A stretch of DNA of 7,187 bases from NCBI GenBank assembly GCA_021812925.1, contig JAKAMK010000040.1:1-7187 (forward strand), written 5' to 3'. Positions 4,601 through 7,187 of this stretch are shown piece by piece; the stretch's first letter is position 1, and each line of letters begins with the position of its first letter. The notes beneath the pieces are model-generated. The model ran no database searches. It saw nothing but the letters and a program-made list of their open reading frames with translations, and had not been told where the DNA came from. Source of the stretch: a bacterium (GTDB lineage Bacteria > Patescibacteria > Paceibacteria > UBA9973 > UBA2103). The position numbers and the translations under genes were made by a program.

Positions 4601-6265
4601 GTGAGTCGCTCGAACGCGCAGACGTACTACGCGACGAGCTCCCGCGCGCTCGCCGACGATGTGCAGCTACTCCTCACCCGCCTCGGGATCGTGAGCACGA
4701 TACACGCGAAGTCATTCGCCTACCGGGGCGGACACAAAACCGGCTTTACGGTCGTCGTAACCGGGCACGAGAATCTCGCACGCTTTGCGGAAACGGCGGG
4801 CACGCACCTGCTCCCCGGAAAGCGCGCGGTACTTCTCAACACCGTCGCCGATGCGGCATTGCGCACGAATGCGCGCGGGCGCGGCACGCCGGACACGGTA
4901 CCCGCAGCCGTCTACCCCCTCATACGCGAAGCCGTGGCGGTGAGCGGCTTCTCTGTGCACGAGTGTGCGGTGAAGTGCGGCATTTCCGAGCGTGTGTTCG
5001 GATTCGATGCGCGGAAGCGCGGCTATACGCGCGAAACCCTAGACAGTATCGGCGAAGCACTCCACGCGCCCGAGATCCTTATGCACGCGCGGGCGGACAT
5101 TTTCTGGGACGAGATCGTCTCAATAACATCCGACGGAACCGAGATGACCTACGACTTGTCCGTGCCCGAGCACGAGAACTTCGTCGCGAACAACCTCATC
5201 GTGCACAATTCGCACGCCGCCTCCTACGGAAAGGTCGCGTACCAGACCTCGTACATGAAGGCGAACTATCCGGTCGAGTACATGGCCGCACTCCTCACCG
5301 CCGACGCGGGCGACACCGAGGAAATCGCGCGTCTCGTCGCCGAGGCGACGCGCATGAAGATTCCGGTCCTGCCGCCGGACGTGAACGAGAGCGGTACGGA
5401 CTTCACGGTGGTAGTGCTCGAACAGGACGACCAGCCGACGGACGTATCGCGAGCGGAGGCTCTGCGCAGGAGCGGAGGCGACGAGCAGGAGGAAATTCGC
5501 CAGCAGGCGAATATTCCGTACTCCGCGAACGATACTCCGCCGGCTGGCCGCATGAGCGCCATCCGCTTCGGTCTGTCGAGCATCAAGAACTTCGGCGAGG
5601 GCATCTCGAAAGCGATTCTCGACGAGCGCGAGGCGCACGGGCAGTACGCGTCCTTGGCCGACTTCCTCTCGCGCGTCGGTAGTAAGAATTTGAATAGGAA
5701 GAGCCTCGAATCGCTCATCAAGTGCGGCGCGCTCGACTCCTTCGGGCGTCGCGGGACGCTCTTCGAGAGCATCGACCGCCTCCTCGACTACCACCGGGAA
5801 ACTACCGCGGAAGCGCCGCAGGATTCCCTCTTCGGCGCCGCCCTTGCCGCGCCCGAGCTCGCGCTCCCCGAGGGCAATCACGTCTCGCTGAAGGACAAGC
5901 TCGATTGGGAGAAAGAGCTCCTCGGCATTTACGTCTCCGGCCACCCCTTGGACGCGCACCAAGACCTGCTCTCGCAGTACAAGCTGCGCATCAAACTCAT
6001 AGCGGAAGACCCGAAGCCGGGCTTCCCGGTAAAGCTCGCCGTCCTCGTCGCCGAAGTCCGCACCTTCCTCACGAAGAGCGGCGAGAAGATGGCGTTCGTG
6101 AAGCTCGAGGACAAGACGGGCGGCATCGAGGCGGTCATCTTCCCGAAGCTTTTCAAGGTCCACGGCGCCGCGGTCACCCCGGGCTCCTGCATGCTCGTAA
6201 AAGGCTCCGTCTCGAATAGGAACGGCGAGCTCTCCATCGCCATCGACGATTTGAAGCCGCTTTGA
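1685..6265 (+). CDS. dnaE: DNA polymerase III alpha subunit (DnaE) with in-frame intein
   Basis: This is the replicative DNA polymerase catalytic subunit. The precursor is 1526 aa; removing the intein (residues 749-1175) leaves 1099 aa, normal for DnaE. Order of domains: PHP (about 5-270, starting at HLHTHS), then palm with PDIDMDMAD carrying D395 and D397 and KFDFLG carrying D555, which align with the E. coli catalytic aspartates. Next come the fingers, split by the intein at FNK/SHAASYG, the helix-hairpin-helix region from IRFGLSSIKNFG (1293), and a C-terminal OB fold from about 1450 (KLAVLVAEVRTF). The PHP site looks degenerate: TDGG replaces TDHG (G43) and DVYY replaces DVHY (Y210). About 45 extra residues (about 1244-1290) precede IRFGL. 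The ATG at 1685 fits the family start; there is no Shine-Dalgarno sequence and a -10 box lies 6 bases upstream. The next gene starts 49 bases downstream without a terminator between. Confidence 0.97.
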   Translation: MAGRFIHLHTHSHYTFLQALPKLDELVEKAKAEGMDAVALTDGGTMHGAIEFYKEATKAGIKPILGVDAYLAPRSRHEKDHALDAKRSRIVLLAENNEGYQNLLYLVTKSWTEGFFERPRMDKELLKERGQHLIAILPSFASDISQHLRANDTDGAKAALAEFKNIFGADNVFLEITHHPKVEGHEALMAQVVALGRETGTPLVAQHDVYYLAPEDREATEVMRRIQQGGHGRNEDEDFSFISEAKALELFKDLPEAIENSRKIADRCTVEFKLGQWTFPAVPVSPGFKSHEDELRAKAYAGLATRGMEKTQEVVDRIEYELGIIISKGFAVYYLVVADLLTYAKSAGILTTTRGSAAGSLVGYLTGITNVNPLFYKLPFERFLNPERPKAPDIDMDMADNRRDDMIAYAKRKYGDDHVAQIGTFGTMMARAAVRDVARALGHSYGTGDRIAKLIPIGSQGFPMTIDKALEIEPDLKAIYDEDDDAREIIDVAKRIEGCVRHVGVHAAGVVVAPTPLIEWSPIQPDPKGTGKLITQYDMYSITDEYGGVGLLKFDFLGIKNLAILADAVARVKATRGIAVDIENIPLDDAATFAMLSKGDTYGTFQLGGSGMTRWLKELKPSTIHDINAMVALYRPGPMETIPSYIARKHNPRMVNYIDPRMKEYLEFSHGLLVYQDDVLLTAIKLAGYSWLEADVLRKAMGKKVPEIMQAEKDKLLKGFAEVGGLSQDKAQQLWELIEPFAAYGFNKCLAGDTRVVDGETGVPERIDELMARARDPKVCALDREGRVRVAQAVQVRENGVKEVFRLVTRSGRVIRATANHPLLAFSGWTRLDQLAAGDRIAAPRVLPEPERPVPLAPHEAAALGYLIAEGNLCHPSGAYYYAKAEDEIEDFMRHASRFPNARITLDRSKSVASVYVGRADVHEPNGLFEWLRSLGLLGKKATEKALPARVFATDNASAALVLGKMWQGDGCVSRSNAQTYYATSSRALADDVQLLLTRLGIVSTIHAKSFAYRGGHKTGFTVVVTGHENLARFAETAGTHLLPGKRAVLLNTVADAALRTNARGRGTPDTVPAAVYPLIREAVAVSGFSVHECAVKCGISERVFGFDARKRGYTRETLDSIGEALHAPEILMHARADIFWDEIVSITSDGTEMTYDLSVPEHENFVANNLIVHNSHAASYGKVAYQTSYMKANYPVEYMAALLTADAGDTEEIARLVAEATRMKIPVLPPDVNESGTDFTVVVLEQDDQPTDVSRAEALRRSGGDEQEEIRQQANIPYSANDTPPAGRMSAIRFGLSSIKNFGEGISKAILDEREAHGQYASLADFLSRVGSKNLNRKSLESLIKCGALDSFGRRGTLFESIDRLLDYHRETTAEAPQDSLFGAALAAPELALPEGNHVSLKDKLDWEKELLGIYVSGHPLDAHQDLLSQYKLRIKLIAEDPKPGFPVKLAVLVAEVRTFLTKSGEKMAFVKLEDKTGGIEAVIFPKLFKVHGAAVTPGSCMLVKGSVSNRNGELSIAIDDLKPL
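3929..5209 (+). mobile_element. DnaE intein with LAGLIDADG homing endonuclease
   Basis: This is a 427-aa protein-splicing element translated within DnaE and inserted between FNK and SHAASYG of the polymerase. Splicing residues by intein numbering: C1 in block A (CLAGDTRVVDG), T70-A-N-H73 in block B, block F at 406-422 (TYDLSVPEHENFVANN), and block G LIVHN with H426 and N427, followed by the +1 nucleophile Ser (DnaE residue 1176). The endonuclease domain has both dodecapeptide motifs: LGYLIAEG (116-123, acidic E122) and LGKMWQGDG (215-223, acidic D222). Both metal-binding acids are present and the frame is intact, so homing activity is plausible. Residues about 336-380 resemble a helix-turn-helix. 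In block F the His (H415) sits one place earlier than the usual 'HNF'. Base composition resembles the host gene, suggesting long residence. Confidence 0.95.
5414..5558 (+). other. In-frame hairpin-rich insertion in DnaE
   Basis: Between NESGTDFTVV and IRFGLSSIKN, where DnaE proteins usually have only some five to ten residues, this protein has about 50. The extra part is hydrophilic and likely disordered (for example RRSGGDEQEEIRQQ and YSANDTPPAGR). The DNA encoding it contains GGAA+ATTCGCC (5491-5501) and GGCGAAT+TTCC (5506-5512 and 5514-5517), an 11-bp stem with a 4-base loop and one bulged A. The boundaries are estimated from my recall of family alignments, so they are approximate to several codons. 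Confidence 0.45.
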
Positions 6266-6278
6266 TAGGCTGACGACC

Positions 6279-6294
6279 GGGTATCCTGGTACCC
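6279..6294 (+). other. Small hairpin between dnaE and the next gene
   Basis: GGGTA (6279-6283) pairs with TACCC (6290-6294) around six bases, just before the Shine-Dalgarno sequence at 6302. No T-run follows. A -10-like TATCCT (6282-6287) and a -35-like TTGATA (6262-6267) overlap it, but the 14-base spacer is too short for a convincing promoter. Cotranscription from dnaE is the simpler reading. Confidence 0.25.
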
Positions 6295-6301
6295 AAACTT
6301 G

Positions 6302-6307
6302 AGGAGG
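6302..6307 (+). promoter_or_regulatory. Strong Shine-Dalgarno sequence for the 6315 gene
   Basis: AGGAGG lies 7 bases before the ATG at 6315, a near-ideal site. It decides the start, and contrasts with the absence of such a site at dnaE, rnhB and rpmF. Confidence 0.8.
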
Positions 6308-6314
6308 ATAGAGG

Positions 6315-6668
6315 ATGAAGGAACCGAAACGGGTGTCGCGAGGCGACATCGAAATCGCGCTCGCGGAGCTCGACGAGCCACTTGCGTCGCCCGTGTTCAA
6401 TTCGTGGTCATTCGAGCCGCTACTCGAATACCTCGAACAGACACTGAAACAGGGGAAGAAAGGTCTTCCGTTGTTGCGGGCGAGCGGGTTTGTCGAGGCT
6501 TCAGTCGGCTGCCTCACGGAACCCGCACTCGTCGTATTCAAGAGGGCGCGAACGGTTGGCACGCAGCTGTACAAGATCCTGGATCGCGTTGAACGCGACC
6601 CGAGGCGTGTCAACATCGAAGACGTCCGATTCGTGCTTCGGCGCTGGCGACGGTTCGTCCCCGCCTAG
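6315..6668 (+). CDS. Hypothetical 117-aa protein
   Basis: I do not recognise this family and assign no function. The protein is small, probably cytoplasmic, with no signal peptide, membrane segment or cysteine cluster. The N-terminus (MKEPKRVSRGDIEIALAEL) and the middle look alpha-helical, and the C-terminal third is strongly basic (RRVNIEDVRFVLRRWRRF), which could contact nucleic acid, though that is only a guess from charge. The start is fixed by AGGAGG seven bases upstream. It begins 49 bases after the dnaE stop on the same strand, with no terminator between, and is followed by a strong terminator nine bases after its own stop. It is therefore likely to be the last gene of a dnaE transcript. 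Its coding reality is supported by the ribosome binding site, the tight terminator and a sensible amino-acid composition. Confidence 0.78.
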   Translation: MKEPKRVSRGDIEIALAELDEPLASPVFNSWSFEPLLEYLEQTLKQGKKGLPLLRASGFVEASVGCLTEPALVVFKRARTVGTQLYKILDRVERDPRRVNIEDVRFVLRRWRRFVPA

Positions 6669-6676
6669 GCACGAAT

Positions 6677-6707
6677 GGCGGCTGCGCGAGCAGCCGCCCT
6701 TTGTTTT
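6677..6707 (+). terminator. Intrinsic terminator after the 6315 gene
   Basis: GGCGGCTGC (6677-6685) and GCAGCCGCC (6690-6698) form a perfect 9-bp stem with the GNRA-type loop GCGA, followed by CTTTGTTTT. This is a textbook intrinsic terminator ending the dnaE-side transcript. Confidence 0.9.
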
Positions 6708-6766
6708 AGGACTACCGCACTGGCGAAGAGGGGTGTGTGATACGCTGAATACGGCACTTGAACAAA

Positions 6767-6772
6767 CGGAGG
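6767..6772 (+). promoter_or_regulatory. Ribosome binding site for the gene at 6781
   Basis: CGGAGG lies 8 bases before the ATG at 6781. It supports this start for a gene that otherwise has no recognised homolog. Confidence 0.65.
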
Positions 6773-6780
6773 CTTTGCCA

Positions 6781-7187
6781 ATGGCCAAGGTATGCATCTA
6801 CACGGAAGCTCTCGAGGCGGTAAAGAAAAACCGGCCAACCAAAGTAAACCGCGCTCGGATCGATGCTCTTTTCAACGCGATCAGCAGCGCTACCGGAGCA
6901 CGAGAACAGTACTTTTACGCATGGCTTTTGCGGCGCTCCATTCTCGGCAATGAAGCATTAGCTGGGAAAGTCTACGACGCGACGCCACGCATCGGAAAAC
7001 TGCTCTCAAGTTTTGCCGAGGGTAGGCCGATACCGAATAAAGACAAGCAAATCGTAACGGCATTCCTCACCTACTGGCACGAATTCGCAGAAAACGAACG
7101 AGAAAGATATGAAGGATTCGTTGCGATGCATAAACGGCTTGCTGGAAACCCGCGTTGGCGCAATGCTGTTAAACATATAGCGGGACT
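6781..7187 (+). CDS. Hypothetical protein, 5' part (runs off the right edge)
   Basis: An open frame of 135 codons starts at ATG 6781 and is still open at the window end. I do not recognise the family. The protein begins MAKVCIYTEALEAVKKN and reads as a mostly helical, hydrophilic protein with several Trp/Tyr/Phe residues (for example YFYAWLLRRS and YWHEFAENERERYEGF) and no signal peptide or membrane segment. CGGAGG eight bases upstream supports the start, and a terminator at 6677-6707 separates it from the previous gene, so it should have its own promoter in 6708-6766, where I see no clear one. Four 60-base rows that I counted by hand are about 50 % G+C, against 70 % in one dnaE row, so it may be a more recent arrival or a weakly expressed gene. 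Confidence 0.75.
   Translation, partial: MAKVCIYTEALEAVKKNRPTKVNRARIDALFNAISSATGAREQYFYAWLLRRSILGNEALAGKVYDATPRIGKLLSSFAEGRPIPNKDKQIVTAFLTYWHEFAENERERYEGFVAMHKRLAGNPRWRNAVKHIAG

Noticed and set aside
4474..5682. 402-codon open frame on the plus strand in another frame of the intein
   Set aside because: It is extremely Arg-rich and runs across the intein/extein junction, while the DnaE-intein frame explains the sequence fully.
5120..6616. 498-codon open frame on the minus strand opposite the 3' part of dnaE
   Set aside because: It is antisense to conserved DnaE HhH and OB-fold regions and crosses the gap into the next gene; no motif or ribosome binding site supports it.
6708..6766. Promoter for the gene at 6781
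   Set aside because: TGATACGCT near 6738-6746 resembles an extended -10 but matches the hexamer at only 3 of 6 positions and has no -35 partner.
1..7187. CRISPR array, tRNA or rRNA genes, insertion sequence
   Set aside because: No regularly spaced direct repeats, no cloverleaf-like segments or rRNA-like stretches, and no transposase frame were seen on either strand.

Overview
The window is bacterial chromosome, GC-rich (about 60-70 % in the genes sampled by hand), with one large recognisable gene, dnaE (DNA polymerase III alpha subunit), interrupted by a full-size intein. Two other genes are recognisable, rnhB (ribonuclease HII) and rpmF (ribosomal protein L32), and three are hypothetical. 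The L32 has the 'MSVRMRHT...NRRSHHAL' start, lacks zinc cysteines and carries a long charged tail. As I remember these proteins, that fits the Candidate Phyla Radiation (Patescibacteria, Parcubacteria-like) best. The lack of Shine-Dalgarno sequences at the three recognisable genes is compatible with this. The assignment is an inference and could be wrong.

Layout. Bases 1-253 hold no gene I can defend, but contain two inverted-repeat structures, one of them a roughly 120-base imperfect palindrome just past the rpmF stop. On the minus strand, read right to left, come rnhB (1664-1065), a 108-aa cysteine-containing hypothetical gene (1014-688), a strong hairpin terminator (663-638) and rpmF (604-254). 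On the plus strand come dnaE (1685-6265), a 117-aa hypothetical gene with a good ribosome binding site (6315-6668), a strong terminator (6677-6707) and the 5' part of another hypothetical gene (6781 to the right edge).

rnhB and dnaE are divergent, with only 20 bases between their start codons. Those bases centre on a perfect 8-base palindrome, AGTATACT, that supplies a TATACT -10-like box to each strand. Each box lies exactly 6 bases from its ATG, and neither gene has a Shine-Dalgarno sequence, so both mRNAs are predicted to be leaderless. rpmF has a similar but weaker arrangement.

How they work together. DnaE is the replicative polymerase. RNase HII removes ribonucleotides misincorporated in DNA and helps clear RNA:DNA hybrids, so the shared promoter region joins two DNA-maintenance genes. 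The DnaE precursor is 1526 aa. The 427-aa intein sits inside the conserved 'FNK/SHAASYG' motif and must splice out to give a 1099-aa polymerase. It retains its splicing residues, both acidic residues of a LAGLIDADG endonuclease, and a helix-turn-helix-like segment. The polymerase also has a degenerate PHP metal site and an unusual insertion of about 45 residues encoded by hairpin-rich DNA.
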